From assembly GCF_900113015.1 (NCBI RefSeq), contig NZ_FONV01000014.1, forward strand, positions 1-64,000: a stretch of 64,000 bases of DNA. Direction: 5' to 3'. The notes under the pieces are model-generated. The model had not been told where the DNA came from. It ran no database searches and saw only the letters and a list, made by a program, of their open reading frames with translations. Of the stretch, positions 47,052 through 56,402 are shown in pieces. Position 1 is the first letter of the stretch. Every line of letters begins with the position of its first letter. This stretch comes from Actinoplanes philippinensis (lineage in GTDB: Bacteria; Actinomycetota; Actinomycetes; Mycobacteriales; Micromonosporaceae). The position numbers and the translations under genes are program-made.

Positions 47052-47842
47052 TGGGTGACGCCTTCGAGGGTGTGGTGACCGACGGGCCGATGCTCCTGGC
47101 GGTCGGCGCGGCGTTGATCGCCGGGCTCGTCAGCATCTTGTCACCGTGCGTGTTGCCGCTGGTGCCAGGCTACCTCGCGTATGTCACCGGCCTCGCCGGT
47201 TCCGACATGGAGGCGGTGATGGGCCGGGGCGGCGCCACGACGAAGACCCGGACACTGGCGCTCAAGAGCCGGGTCCTGGCCGGCAGCGGCCTCTTCGTGC
47301 TCGGCTTCATGGTCGTCTTCACGCTGACGGTGGTCCTGGTGTCGAACATCGCGCTCCAGCTCACCAGCCACAAGGAAGTCCTGAACACCGTGGTCGGCGC
47401 GGTGATCATCGTGCTCGGCCTCGGCTACCTGGGCTGGATCCCGGGTTTCCAGCGGGAGGCGCGGATCACCAGGCTGCCGGCGGCCGGGCTGGCCGGGGCG
47501 CCGGTCTTCGGAGCGATCTTCGCGCTGTCCTGGATCCCGTGCATCGGCCCGACCCTCGGCGCCGTGATGGGCCTGGCGACGACCACCGGCCAGACCGACC
47601 GGTCGATCATCCTCGCGATCGCCTTCAGCCTCGGGCTGGGCGTGCCGTTCGTGCTGTTCGGGCTCTTCTTCCGCCGGCTGCTCGGGGTCTTCACGGTGAT
47701 CCGCCGCAACAGCCGCTGGGTGACCCGGGTCGGCGGCGGGCTGCTGCTCGTCGTCGGGCTGGCACTGGTCACCGGGGCCTGGGACCACTTCCTGATCTGG
47801 CTGACGACCGTCGTCGACTTCACGGAGGTGCCGGTGCTGTGA
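47051..47842 (+). CDS. ccdA: CcdA-type cytochrome c biogenesis thiol-disulfide transporter
   Basis: The 263-aa protein has six hydrophobic helices with the conserved ISILSPCVLPLVPGYLAYVTG motif in TM1 and the second Cys in FALSWIPCIGPTLGAVMGLA. These two cysteines shuttle electrons from cytoplasmic thioredoxin to the extracytoplasmic ResA. The ATG is directly at the previous stop. Confidence 0.95.
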   Translation: MGDAFEGVVTDGPMLLAVGAALIAGLVSILSPCVLPLVPGYLAYVTGLAGSDMEAVMGRGGATTKTRTLALKSRVLAGSGLFVLGFMVVFTLTVVLVSNIALQLTSHKEVLNTVVGAVIIVLGLGYLGWIPGFQREARITRLPAAGLAGAPVFGAIFALSWIPCIGPTLGAVMGLATTTGQTDRSIILAIAFSLGLGVPFVLFGLFFRRLLGVFTVIRRNSRWVTRVGGGLLLVVGLALVTGAWDHFLIWLTTVVDFTEVPVL

Positions 47843-49431
47843 CCGTTGTCGAGGACCGGCCCGCCACCGCCGACGCGCCGCCGCCGAAGCGCGCCAACCC
47901 GGTGTGGGCACTGCTGCGCAACTCGTGGCGCCAGCTCACCAGCATGCGGACCGCGCTGATCCTGCTCTTCCTGCTCGCGGTCGCGGCCGTGCCCGGCTCG
48001 ATCTTCCCTCAGCGCGGCGTGAACCGGGAGAACGTCTCCGAGTACTTCACCGAGCACCCGAAACTGGCGCCGGTGCTGGACCGGTTCTTCGCCTTCGACG
48101 TCTACTCGTCACCCTGGTTCGCGGCGATCTACCTGCTGCTGTTCACCTCGCTGATCGGCTGCGTCGTACCTCGCCTCCGTGATCATTTTCGGGCGCTCAC
48201 GACCGTACCGCCGGATGCTCCGAAGCGTCTGGACCGCCTGCCGCACCATGTCGACGGCGGGCGACGGCCGGAGGAACCCGCGGCCGCTGCCGCGGAGATC
48301 GCGAAACTGCTGCGTCGCGGCAGGTTCCGGACCCGGGTGCGGGAGACGGCGGACGGCTGGACGGTCGCGGCCGAGAAGGGCTTCCTGAAGGAGACCGGAA
48401 ACCTGCTCTTCCACTTCGCCATGCTGGCGGTGCTCGTGGGGGTCGGTTTCGGTCAGTGGTACGGCTGGCACGCGAACCGTCTGCTGATCGCCGGCGAGGA
48501 CCAGGGCTTCTGCAACGCCGTCACGCAGCACGACGAGTCGGTCCTCGGCCCTCGGGTGGACGCCTCCGATCTGCCGAACTTCTGCCTGTGGATGACCGAT
48601 TTCAGCTCCACCTTCCAGGACAACGGCATCCCCAAGTCGTTCCGGGCGAACGTGCAGGTCAACGAGGACGGCGGCGCCTACCGGCAGACGTCGTTCTCGG
48701 TCAACGACCCGCTGCGCCTGGACGGGGCGAACATCAACCTGATCGGCCAGGGATACGCGCCGGTGCTGCGTTACACCGACCGGTTCGGCGCGACCCAGGA
48801 GAAGGTGGTCGCGTTCCTGCCCACCGACAACATGCTGACCAGCGAGGGCGTCGTCCAGTTCCCGGACGTCAACATCGACCCGGCCACCAACACCCGCGAC
48901 CCGAAACTGCAGATGGGCTTCGAGGGCGTCTTCCTGCCGACCGGCGGCGCCGACGGCAGCGCCAAGTCGAAGTATCCGGCGGAGGACAATCCGGTGCTCT
49001 ACCTGGCCGCCTACCGCGGTGACCTGGGTCTCGACTCCGGCAAACCCGGTTCGGTGTACGCGTTGAATCGTCGCCAGATCCAGGACGGTGACCTGAAGAA
49101 GGTCAGCGGCGAGCGGCCGTACGCGCTGCGGCCGGGCGAGAAGTGGACGCTCGACGACGGCACCACGCTGGAGTTCGTCGGCACCCGCCGGTTCGCGACC
49201 ATCTCCATCCGCCACGACCCGACCCAGTTCCTGATGCTGATCGGCGCGGTGCTCGGTCTGGCCGGGCTGATGCTCTCGCTCGCGGTGCACCGGCGTAGGG
49301 TCTGGTTCCGGGTGGTTCCCGCGGAGGGCGGCAGCGCGATCGAGGCCGGCGGCCTGCCCCGCACCGACTATTCAGGTTTCGGCGATGAGTTCGCGGCGCT
49401 CACCCGGCACATCAAGGAAGGGACGCCCTGA
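47839..49431 (+). CDS. resB: ResB/Ccs1 cytochrome c synthase subunit
   Basis: The 530-aa protein has the ResB layout: TM helices near residues 45-65 (LTSMRTALILLFLLAVAAVPGS), 100-115 and 195-215 (LLFHFAMLAVLVGVGFGQWYG), a large extracytoplasmic domain and a last TM (FLMLIGAVLGLAGLMLSLAV). With CcsB it forms the System II heme lyase. GTG at 47839 overlaps ccdA by 4 nt; a longer frame upstream to 47146 lies wholly inside ccdA and is rejected. Confidence 0.95.
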   Translation: MTVVEDRPATADAPPPKRANPVWALLRNSWRQLTSMRTALILLFLLAVAAVPGSIFPQRGVNRENVSEYFTEHPKLAPVLDRFFAFDVYSSPWFAAIYLLLFTSLIGCVVPRLRDHFRALTTVPPDAPKRLDRLPHHVDGGRRPEEPAAAAAEIAKLLRRGRFRTRVRETADGWTVAAEKGFLKETGNLLFHFAMLAVLVGVGFGQWYGWHANRLLIAGEDQGFCNAVTQHDESVLGPRVDASDLPNFCLWMTDFSSTFQDNGIPKSFRANVQVNEDGGAYRQTSFSVNDPLRLDGANINLIGQGYAPVLRYTDRFGATQEKVVAFLPTDNMLTSEGVVQFPDVNIDPATNTRDPKLQMGFEGVFLPTGGADGSAKSKYPAEDNPVLYLAAYRGDLGLDSGKPGSVYALNRRQIQDGDLKKVSGERPYALRPGEKWTLDDGTTLEFVGTRRFATISIRHDPTQFLMLIGAVLGLAGLMLSLAVHRRRVWFRVVPAEGGSAIEAGGLPRTDYSGFGDEFAALTRHIKEGTP

Positions 49432-50369
49432 TGGCGGAGTTGTCCAATCAGCTTATGGCGCTGACCGTGCTGGCCTACCTGACCGCCATGGTCTGCTACG
49501 CCGGGGAGTATGCGTTCGGCAAGCGCAGCCACATCGGCCGGGCGGCGAGCCGTCAGCTGGTGGGCGCCGGAGCCTCGGTGCCGGACGAGGTGCCGGTCGC
49601 CGAGCCGGCGGCCGGCAAGGGCGAGCTGGTCGGCCGTGTCGCCGTCGTGCTCAACCTGATCGGCCTGGCTCTGCACCTCGCCACCACGGCCACCCGGGGG
49701 ATCGCCGCCGAGCGCATGCCCTGGGGCAACATGTACGAGTACATCCTCTCGGCGACCCTGGTCGGCGCCGCGGTCTGGACCGGCGTGCTGTTGCGTAAGC
49801 CGGCCGTGCGTCACCTGGGCCTGTTCGTCTCGCTGATTCTGGTGGTGCTGCTCGGCGCGGCCGCGCTGGTCGCCTACACCCCGGTCGGCCCGCTGGTCCC
49901 GGCGCTCAACTCGTACTGGTTCGTCTTCCACGTCTCGACGATCATCATCTCCTCCGGCATCTTCCTGCTCGGGGCGGTGCCGGCCGCGATGTTCCTGATC
50001 AAGGACGGGTGGGACGCGGGCAGACGCGGTTTCCCCTACACGCTGGGCCGTCGTGTCGGTGACGCCGGCTCGCTGGAGCGGCTCACCTTCCGCCTGCACG
50101 CCTTCGCCTTCCCGCTGTTCACGTTCGGCGCGCTGATCGCCGGGCCGTTGTGGGCCGAGGCGTCCTGGGGCCGTTACTGGGGCTGGGACCCGAAGGAGGT
50201 GTGGGCGTTCATCTCGTGGATCGTCTACGCCGCCTACCTGCACGCCCGGGCCACCCCGAGCGTCAAGCGGACCACCGCGACCTGGATCGCGATCATCGGG
50301 TTCGTGACGATGCTGATGAACCTGTTCGGCGTCAACCTCTTCTTCGAGGGCCTGCACTCGTACGCCTAG
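49431..50369 (+). CDS. ccsB: CcsB/ResC heme channel of System II cytochrome c biogenesis
   Basis: A 312-aa polytopic protein with the tryptophan-rich heme-binding motif WGRYWGWDPKEVWAFISWIVY and flanking conserved His residues. It delivers heme to ResB for attachment to apocytochrome c. The ATG overlaps the resB stop by 1 nt and the gene ends the operon, overlapping the convergent secreted-protein gene by 4 nt. Confidence 0.96.
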   Translation: MAELSNQLMALTVLAYLTAMVCYAGEYAFGKRSHIGRAASRQLVGAGASVPDEVPVAEPAAGKGELVGRVAVVLNLIGLALHLATTATRGIAAERMPWGNMYEYILSATLVGAAVWTGVLLRKPAVRHLGLFVSLILVVLLGAAALVAYTPVGPLVPALNSYWFVFHVSTIIISSGIFLLGAVPAAMFLIKDGWDAGRRGFPYTLGRRVGDAGSLERLTFRLHAFAFPLFTFGALIAGPLWAEASWGRYWGWDPKEVWAFISWIVYAAYLHARATPSVKRTTATWIAIIGFVTMLMNLFGVNLFFEGLHSYA

Positions 50370-51211
50370 GGCGCGCAGTCCCCGGCGCTCCAGGTGTCGT
50401 AACGGGTCTTCCAGTCCAGGCAGAAGCCGCCGCGTGAGGGCGCTGCGGCCTCCGTCTCCACGTCCTCACGCCAGTATCGTGCGGGTCCGCCTCCGGCCGG
50501 CCGCAACTGCACGTTGTCCACGGTCACCGTCGGCATGTCGATCTTGGCCTGGCGGGACGCGTCGACGTGCACCTCGACGTACTGCTCGATCCGCGCGCTC
50601 GGGCCCAGCGGCAGCCGCTGCTGGGTGAGCAGGTTCCACCGGTTGTTCCACCACAGCCAGGCCCGCCACAGGCCGGTCCGGTCGGTGTTGATGTCCAGCC
50701 ACACCTGGTCGCCGGGGCGCACCGCGTACTGGTCGTAGAACCGCCACCGGTTGGTGTTGGTGTCGAAGGTGTAGATGTGCTGGCGGCCCGGCGACGCCCA
50801 GCCGGTCTCCGACCATCCGGCCTCCAGCCATGCGATCCGCCCGCCGCCCAGGTCCCGTTTCGCCATGAACCGGCCGACCACGAAGTCGTAGGTCTGCGGC
50901 CGGATCGAGCCGTCCACCACCGAGAAACGCCCGGACACCCCGCCCCACTCGCCACGCGTACCGGCCCCGAGATGGTGGTAGCCGCTCGGGGTGAACGCGA
51001 ACTTGTCGGACTCCAGGGCCGGATCGCCGCCCCGGCAGGCGCCCGGGCTGTCCACGGTGGCCGGGCCGGTCGGCGGGGTGGTCGAAGCCGGGCCGGGTAC
51101 GCCGCAGGCGGGCAGCCGGGCCGTGGAGGACGAGGCCGCCGGGGCGGCGACCGCGAGAGCCGCGGCCAGACCGGTCAGCAGACACCATCGGGTCACGTTC
51201 CGCAGCTTCAT
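50366..51211 (-). CDS. Secreted hypothetical protein
   Basis: This 281-aa protein has a signal peptide (LLTGLAAALAVAAPAASS) and no further membrane helix, so it is probably exported. The mature part is Trp-rich with beta-strand character (WRAWLWWNNRWNLLTQQRL, GGRIAWLEAGWSETGW) and four Cys that could form two disulfides. It resembles a carbohydrate- or surface-binding jelly-roll domain but I recognise no family. Confidence 0.7.
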   Translation of the reverse strand: MKLRNVTRWCLLTGLAAALAVAAPAASSSTARLPACGVPGPASTTPPTGPATVDSPGACRGGDPALESDKFAFTPSGYHHLGAGTRGEWGGVSGRFSVVDGSIRPQTYDFVVGRFMAKRDLGGGRIAWLEAGWSETGWASPGRQHIYTFDTNTNRWRFYDQYAVRPGDQVWLDINTDRTGLWRAWLWWNNRWNLLTQQRLPLGPSARIEQYVEVHVDASRQAKIDMPTVTVDNVQLRPAGGGPARYWREDVETEAAAPSRGGFCLDWKTRYDTWSAGDCAP

Positions 51212-51270
51212 GAAACGCCCAACGGGACTCCCGGATCTCCAGTGACGGACCCTGGTGCCAGACTGGGGGT

Positions 51271-52731
51271 ATGGCGCCGCGTGGATTCCCCTATGCCGAT
51301 CTGCAGAGCTTCATCGCAGCCCTCGAGGCCGTGGGTGAGCTGCGACGAGTCACCGTGCCGGTGGATCCGACGCTGGAGATCAGCGAGATCGTGACGCGGA
51401 CCGTGCGGGCCGGCGGCCCGGCGCTGCTCTTCGAGCGCCCGACCCGGGGCGACATGCCGCTGGTGATCAACCTGTTCGGCACCGAGAAGCGGATGGCCAT
51501 GGCCCTCGGCGTGGACCGGCTCGACGAGGTCGGCGAGCGGATCGGCGCGCTGGCCAAGCCGGAGCTGCCGGTCGGCTGGTCCGGGATCCGCGAGGGCATC
51601 GCCAAGGTGCTGCAGCTCAAGTCGGTCCCGCCGAAGAAGGTGAAGAGCGCCCCCTGCCAGGAGGTCGTGCTCAAGGGTGACCAGGTCGACCTGGGCCTGC
51701 TCCCCGGCCTGCAGGTCTGGCCCGGTGACGGCGGCATCTTCCACAACTTCGGGCTCACCCACACCAAGCACCCGGAGACCGGCAAGCGCAACCTCGGCCT
51801 CTACCGCCTCCAGCAGCACTCGAAGAACACGCTCGGCATGCACTGGCAGATCCACAAGGACTCGACAGCGCATCACGCGGTGGCGGAGCGGCGAGGCGAG
51901 CGACTTCCGGTCGCGATCGCCATCGGTTGCGACCCCGTGGTGACGTACGCCGCAAGCGCCCCCCTGCCGTCCGACATCGACGAATACCTGTTCGCCGGTT
52001 TCCTCAAGGGGGAGCGGATCGAGATGGTCGACTGCGTCTCCGTCCCGCTGCAGGTTCCGGCCGAGGCGCAGATCGTGCTGGAGGGCTACCTGGAGCCCGG
52101 CGAGCGCCTGCCGGAAGGCCCGTTCGGCGACCACACCGGCTACTACACGCCGGTCGAGCCGTTCCCGGTGCTGCACATCGAGACGATGACGATGCGGAAG
52201 AAGCCGATCTACCACTCGATCGTCACGTCGAAGCCGCCGCAGGAGGACCACGGCCTCGGCAAGGCCACCGAGCGGATCTTCCTGCCGCTGGCCAAGATCC
52301 TGATCCCGGACATCGTCGACTACGACATGCCGGCCGCCGGCGTCTTCCACAACTGCCTGATCGTGTCGATCCGCAAGCGGTACCCGAAGCACGCGCAGAA
52401 GGTGATGAACGCCATCTGGGGCGCCCACCTGCTCTCCCTGACCAAGCTTGTCGTGGTGGTCGACGAGGACTGTGACGTCCACGACTACAACGACGTGGCC
52501 TTCCGGGCCTTCGGCAACGTCGACTACGCCCGCGACCTGCTGCTCACCGAGGGCCCGGTGGATCATCTCGACCACTCGTCGTACCAGCAGTTCTGGGGTG
52601 GGAAAGCGGGTGTCGACGCCACCCGTAAGCTGCCGTCCGAGGGCTACACCCGGGGCTGGCCGGAAGAGATGACCATGTCTCCCGAGGTGGTCAGCCTGGT
52701 CGACAAGCGGTGGAAGGAATACGGGCTGTGA
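51271..52731 (+). CDS. mqnL: UbiD-family menaquinone biosynthesis decarboxylase
   Basis: A 486-aa UbiD-type prenylated-FMN decarboxylase (KRNLGLYRLQQHSKNTLGMHWQIHKD, PEGPFGDHTGYYTPVEPFPV, the IVTSKPPQEDHGLGKATERI segment). With a UbiA and a UbiX homologue nearby, and with no classical men genes in the window, it fits the late steps of the futalosine menaquinone pathway (MqnL). It precedes mqnP with a 4-nt overlap. ATG at 51271. Confidence 0.9.
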   Translation: MAPRGFPYADLQSFIAALEAVGELRRVTVPVDPTLEISEIVTRTVRAGGPALLFERPTRGDMPLVINLFGTEKRMAMALGVDRLDEVGERIGALAKPELPVGWSGIREGIAKVLQLKSVPPKKVKSAPCQEVVLKGDQVDLGLLPGLQVWPGDGGIFHNFGLTHTKHPETGKRNLGLYRLQQHSKNTLGMHWQIHKDSTAHHAVAERRGERLPVAIAIGCDPVVTYAASAPLPSDIDEYLFAGFLKGERIEMVDCVSVPLQVPAEAQIVLEGYLEPGERLPEGPFGDHTGYYTPVEPFPVLHIETMTMRKKPIYHSIVTSKPPQEDHGLGKATERIFLPLAKILIPDIVDYDMPAAGVFHNCLIVSIRKRYPKHAQKVMNAIWGAHLLSLTKLVVVVDEDCDVHDYNDVAFRAFGNVDYARDLLLTEGPVDHLDHSSYQQFWGGKAGVDATRKLPSEGYTRGWPEEMTMSPEVVSLVDKRWKEYGL

Positions 52732-53708
52732 CCGCTCTTCAGGAGCCCGGCAAGGTCAAGGCGTTCCTGCGGCTGGTGATGATCGAGCACTCGATCTTCG
52801 CGCTGCCGTTCGCCTACCTCTCCGCGCTGATCGCGATGGCGCAGCCGGCCGGTGACGTGACCACCGACGGCCGGGTCATCCTCGACCTGCCGTCCGGCAC
52901 GCCGGTCAGCTCCGGCGTGCACTGGATGGACCTGCTGCTGGTCACGGTCGCCATGGTGTCCGGGCGGACCTTCGCGATGGCGGCCAACCGGATCCTCGAC
53001 CGCAAGATCGACGCGCTGAACCCCCGCACCCAGAACCGGGAGCTGGTCACCGGCGCGGTCAGTCTGCGGACCGCCTGGACCGGCGCGGGCATCTCCCTGG
53101 TGCTCCTGATCGTGGCGGCCGGGCTGCTCAACCCGCTCTGTCTGCTGCTGTCGCCGCTGGCCGTGGTTCCGCTGATCATCTACCCGTACGCGAAGCGGTT
53201 CACGAACTTCCCGCACTACGTGCTGGCGCTGGCCCAGGCGGTCGCCCCGGTCGGTGCGTGGCTCGCGGTCACCGGCACGTTCGCCGGCTCCTGGCCGGCC
53301 TGGGTGCTCGGCGCCGCGGTCGGCCTGTGGATCGGTGGGTTCGACATCATCTACGCCTGCCAGGACATCGAGGTGGACCGGAGGATCGGTGTGCACTCCA
53401 CCCCGGCCCGATTCGGCGTCCGGACCGCCCTGCACATCTCCACGGTCACGCATGTGGTCTGTTTCGCGCTCTTCGCGTGGTTCGGTCATCTCGTCGGTCT
53501 CGGCCTCTTCTGGTGGATCGGCCTGCTGATCACCGGCGCCGGTCTGGTCTACCAGCACGTCGTGGTGACGCCGAACGACCTCTCCAAGATCAACCGAGCG
53601 TTCTTCACGGCGAACGGGTTCATCGCGATCGCCCTCTTCCTCTTCGCCCTCGTCGAGTTGATCGTCGACGGACGTTTCGTTTCGTTGTTCCTCGTCGCCC
53701 CGATGTAA
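52728..53708 (+). CDS. mqnP: UbiA-family prenyltransferase of menaquinone synthesis
   Basis: The 326-aa membrane protein has about nine helices and the two Asp-rich prenyl-diphosphate motifs of the UbiA family (MAANRILDRKIDALNPRTQNR and YACQDIEVDRRIGVHS). It should attach the polyprenyl chain to the naphthoquinone precursor. GTG at 52728 overlaps mqnL. Confidence 0.9.
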   Translation: MTALQEPGKVKAFLRLVMIEHSIFALPFAYLSALIAMAQPAGDVTTDGRVILDLPSGTPVSSGVHWMDLLLVTVAMVSGRTFAMAANRILDRKIDALNPRTQNRELVTGAVSLRTAWTGAGISLVLLIVAAGLLNPLCLLLSPLAVVPLIIYPYAKRFTNFPHYVLALAQAVAPVGAWLAVTGTFAGSWPAWVLGAAVGLWIGGFDIIYACQDIEVDRRIGVHSTPARFGVRTALHISTVTHVVCFALFAWFGHLVGLGLFWWIGLLITGAGLVYQHVVVTPNDLSKINRAFFTANGFIAIALFLFALVELIVDGRFVSLFLVAPM

Positions 53709-53739
53709 CCGGTCGCGCCACCGCCTCCGTCTTACCGCC

Positions 53740-54252
53740 GTGAGCGATAGAGAGGCCGGATTCCGCGAGTTCGTCGCCGCGCGCATGGAGCCGTTACGGG
53801 GGCTCGCGTATCTGACCTGCGGCGACTGGCAGGTGGCCGAGGACGCGGTGCTGTCCGCCCTGGCCAAGCTGTACGTGAAGTGGAACCGGGTGGACAACCC
53901 GGAGGCGTACGCGCGGACCGCCGTGGTGCGGGCCGCCATCGACGAGACCAGGCGCCCGTGGTGGCGCCGCGAACAGGCCCGTAGCCACGCCATGCCGGAC
54001 TCGGCGCTGTCCGACGACGCCACGGGGGCGATCGACGAGCGGTTACGGCTACGGCAGGCGTTGAGCGGGTTGCCGGCCCGGCAGCGCGCGGTGCTGGTGC
54101 TCCGCTTCCTGGAAGGGCTCAGCGTCCAGCAGACGGCGGCGGCCCTGCGATGCCCGGAAGGCACCGTGAAGGTCTACACCGCGCGTGGTCTCGGCGCGCT
54201 CCGCCAGATCCTCGGCACCGAGTTGGAGGCCGGTCATGAAGCAGCTGTCTGA
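53740..54252 (+). CDS. SigE-family ECF sigma factor, copy 2
   Basis: The 170-aa protein has region 2 (FREFVAARMEPLRGLAYLTCGDWQVAEDAVLSALAKLYVKW) and region 4 (LPARQRAVLVLRFLEGLSVQQTAAALRCPEGTVKVYTARGL). It starts 31 bp after mqnP and overlaps the next gene by 17 bp. It sits between mqnP and the ubiX-like gene that normally belong together. Confidence 0.9.
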   Translation: MSDREAGFREFVAARMEPLRGLAYLTCGDWQVAEDAVLSALAKLYVKWNRVDNPEAYARTAVVRAAIDETRRPWWRREQARSHAMPDSALSDDATGAIDERLRLRQALSGLPARQRAVLVLRFLEGLSVQQTAAALRCPEGTVKVYTARGLGALRQILGTELEAGHEAAV

Positions 54253-55279
54253 TCTGTTGCGGGAGGCGAAGGCGAACCCACCGGCGGCCCGCTACGGCGT
54301 CGATCAGGTGGTCGCGGCCGGGCGTCGTCGCCGTCGTCGGCGGAACGGCGGATGGGCGGTCGCGGCGGCGGTGGCGGTGGCCGTGATGATCGGTGTGCCA
54401 CAGGTCATCACCCGCGCCGGCGGCCGGCCTCCGGTCCCGGCCGCGCCGGCCCCGGTCACGACGTACACGTTCCGCGGCTACACGGTCGACGGGTACGTGG
54501 TGAAGGACCCGTTCATCCTCGACGTCGGTGCGGTGGTGGCCGGCGTCGGGCGAAGCGGGGCCGGCGAGAAGTCGAGTGTCGGATCTCTCACGGTCTATCG
54601 GCCCGGTGTCGCACCGGAACATCCGCTGACCGGCCTGGCCGCCGCCGAACCGATGGCCGGGCGTACCGCCTTCTACCGCACGGTCGACCACCAGAAGATC
54701 CTCACCTGGGAGTACGCCGCCGAGGCGTATGCCGAACTGGCGACCCCCGAGGGCGAGGTCAGCAAGGCGGACGCCTATCGGATCGCCTCCCGTCTGGTCA
54801 TGGGCGGCGGGGCGGAGCCGAGGATCGCGCTCCGGGTCGGGTATGTGCCGGACGGCTATCGCGTGATGGAGACGTGGAGCAGTCCCGGCGAGGTCACCCG
54901 GTTCGTCAGGTCGATGACGAACATCATGCTCGCGCCCGCCGCCTCGCAGAAGGCGCTGTTGACGAACCCCGGCCGCATGTTCAACCGCAACGGCAGCGCC
55001 CCGGAGGGCGAGCAGAGGTTTCACGACCAGCTCGTGATCGGGCTCTACCCGGCGGGCCGGACACGCGAGCAGATGCCGCCGGAGCCCTGCGATGAGAAGT
55101 CCTGCATGCGTGTGCTGGACGACGACGTCAGCATGCTCATCGTCGGCGGCGATCTGCCGATCGAGGAGATCCGCAAGGTGTACGAGTCGGTCACGGTCGT
55201 CAGCGACTTCACCGACGATGCCGGGTGGTATCCGTTGAGCGCGGCGGTCCCGCCCTCGGCGCGGCTGGTCGTCGAGTAG
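54236..55279 (+). CDS. Membrane-anchored partner of the second ECF sigma factor
   Basis: The 347-aa protein has an Arg-rich cytoplasmic segment (AAGRRRRRRRNGG), one transmembrane helix (WAVAAAVAVAVMIGVPQVI) and a large extracytoplasmic domain with two Cys (PPEPCDEKSCMRV). ATG at 54236 has GGAGG 6 nt upstream and lies inside the sigma gene. The topology fits a sigma regulator or sensor, but I see no known anti-sigma domain. Confidence 0.75.
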   Translation: MKQLSDLLREAKANPPAARYGVDQVVAAGRRRRRRRNGGWAVAAAVAVAVMIGVPQVITRAGGRPPVPAAPAPVTTYTFRGYTVDGYVVKDPFILDVGAVVAGVGRSGAGEKSSVGSLTVYRPGVAPEHPLTGLAAAEPMAGRTAFYRTVDHQKILTWEYAAEAYAELATPEGEVSKADAYRIASRLVMGGGAEPRIALRVGYVPDGYRVMETWSSPGEVTRFVRSMTNIMLAPAASQKALLTNPGRMFNRNGSAPEGEQRFHDQLVIGLYPAGRTREQMPPEPCDEKSCMRVLDDDVSMLIVGGDLPIEEIRKVYESVTVVSDFTDDAGWYPLSAAVPPSARLVVE

Positions 55280-55295
55280 CGGCACACTTGACCAC

Positions 55296-55919
55296 ATGCG
55301 TGAACCATGGATCGTCGGCGTCTCCGGAGCCTCAGGAACCCCCTATGCCAAGGCGGTTCTGACCGCCCTGCTGGACGCCGGCGAGTCCGTCGATCTCGTG
55401 ATCTCCCGGGCCGCCCGGCTGACGCTGCTGGACGAGACCGGAGCGACGGTACGGGACGCGCACTGGAAGGACGACGTCGGCGCCTGGCTCGGCCGGGACC
55501 TCGGCGATCTGGCCTACTGGCCCGCCGGGGATCTGGCTGCCGGCCCCAGTTCCGGGTCCTACCCAGCACGTGGGATGGCGGTGGTTCCGGCCAGCACCGC
55601 GGCGTGTGCCGGGATAGCCGTCGGATTGTCGAAGGACCTGCTGCAGCGAGCGGCCGAAGTGAATCTGAAGGAGCGCCGGCGGACCGTGGTCGTGCCACGG
55701 GAGACACCGGTCACCCGCAGTCACCTGGAGCATCTGATCGGCCTGCACGACGCCGGTGCCGTGGTGCTGCCGGCCAGCCCCGGATTCTACGGATCCGGGG
55801 CCGGCGCGACAGCACAACAACTGATCGACTTCGTGGCCGGAAAGGTGTTGGACGCTTTGGGCGTACCACACACGCTTTTTCGCAGATGGACCGGTGAATT
55901 GGGCGAGAGGAACGCTTAG
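55296..55919 (+). CDS. mqnM: UbiX-family flavin prenyltransferase
   Basis: A 207-aa flavoprotein that makes prenylated FMN, the cofactor of UbiD-type decarboxylases such as the product of the gene at 51271. It shows VGVSGASGTPYAKAVLTALLDAG at the FMN site, GMAVVPASTAACAGIAVGLSKDLLQRAAEVNLKERRRTVVVPRETP and SPGFYGSG. It lies 16 bp after the membrane partner of the sigma pair and is probably transcribed with it, and through it with mqnL-mqnP. Confidence 0.92.
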   Translation: MREPWIVGVSGASGTPYAKAVLTALLDAGESVDLVISRAARLTLLDETGATVRDAHWKDDVGAWLGRDLGDLAYWPAGDLAAGPSSGSYPARGMAVVPASTAACAGIAVGLSKDLLQRAAEVNLKERRRTVVVPRETPVTRSHLEHLIGLHDAGAVVLPASPGFYGSGAGATAQQLIDFVAGKVLDALGVPHTLFRRWTGELGERNA

Positions 55920-56191
55920 CGCAAGCCGTTGGGCGGGCCGAAGCCCGACCCGGGATTGCTCGGACCGTTGTTCCGCGGCTTGTTCGCGGCGTCGTCCTCG
56001 CGCATCTCCTCGATCACGCCATCGCCCTCGAGCAATGCGCGAACTTCTGACTCACGGAATCGGCGGTGTCCACCCGGAGTACGGATACTGCCGATGCGCC
56101 CGGCGGCGGCCCAGCGTGTGACCGTTTTAGGGTCGACGCGGAACAACGCGGCCACCTCCCCCGGTGTCAGCAGACGATCTCCAGTGTCCAC
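55916..56191 (-). CDS. bldC: BldC-family MerR-like transcription regulator
   Basis: The 91-aa protein is the small winged-helix regulator controlling the onset of differentiation in streptomycetes: LLTPGEVAALFRVDPKTVTRWAAAGRIGSIRTPGGHRRFRESEVRALL. A disordered tail (KPRNNGPSNPGSGFGPPNG) follows. The GTG start is preceded by GAGGAGGGGG. It overlaps the convergent ubiX-like gene by 4 bp. Confidence 0.93.
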   Translation of the reverse strand: MDTGDRLLTPGEVAALFRVDPKTVTRWAAAGRIGSIRTPGGHRRFRESEVRALLEGDGVIEEMREDDAANKPRNNGPSNPGSGFGPPNGLR

Positions 56192-56402
56192 AACCCCCTC
56201 CTCGGTTTGGTTTCTGGAGCGGCCGTGGTCACGGAGAGTGTCGGCGTGCTCGATCGGGACGTAAAGTCATTAGAGCACCGCCCCCGAACCAAGTCCGTGA
56301 AATGCGGAAAAAGCCCCGATTGCGACAGTGGTCATTATCCTGCCGCCCATTCGCCGCTACCGGGCGTGAAGGCGTGAGCGCCACCCGATTAGGGTTTCAA
56401 GC

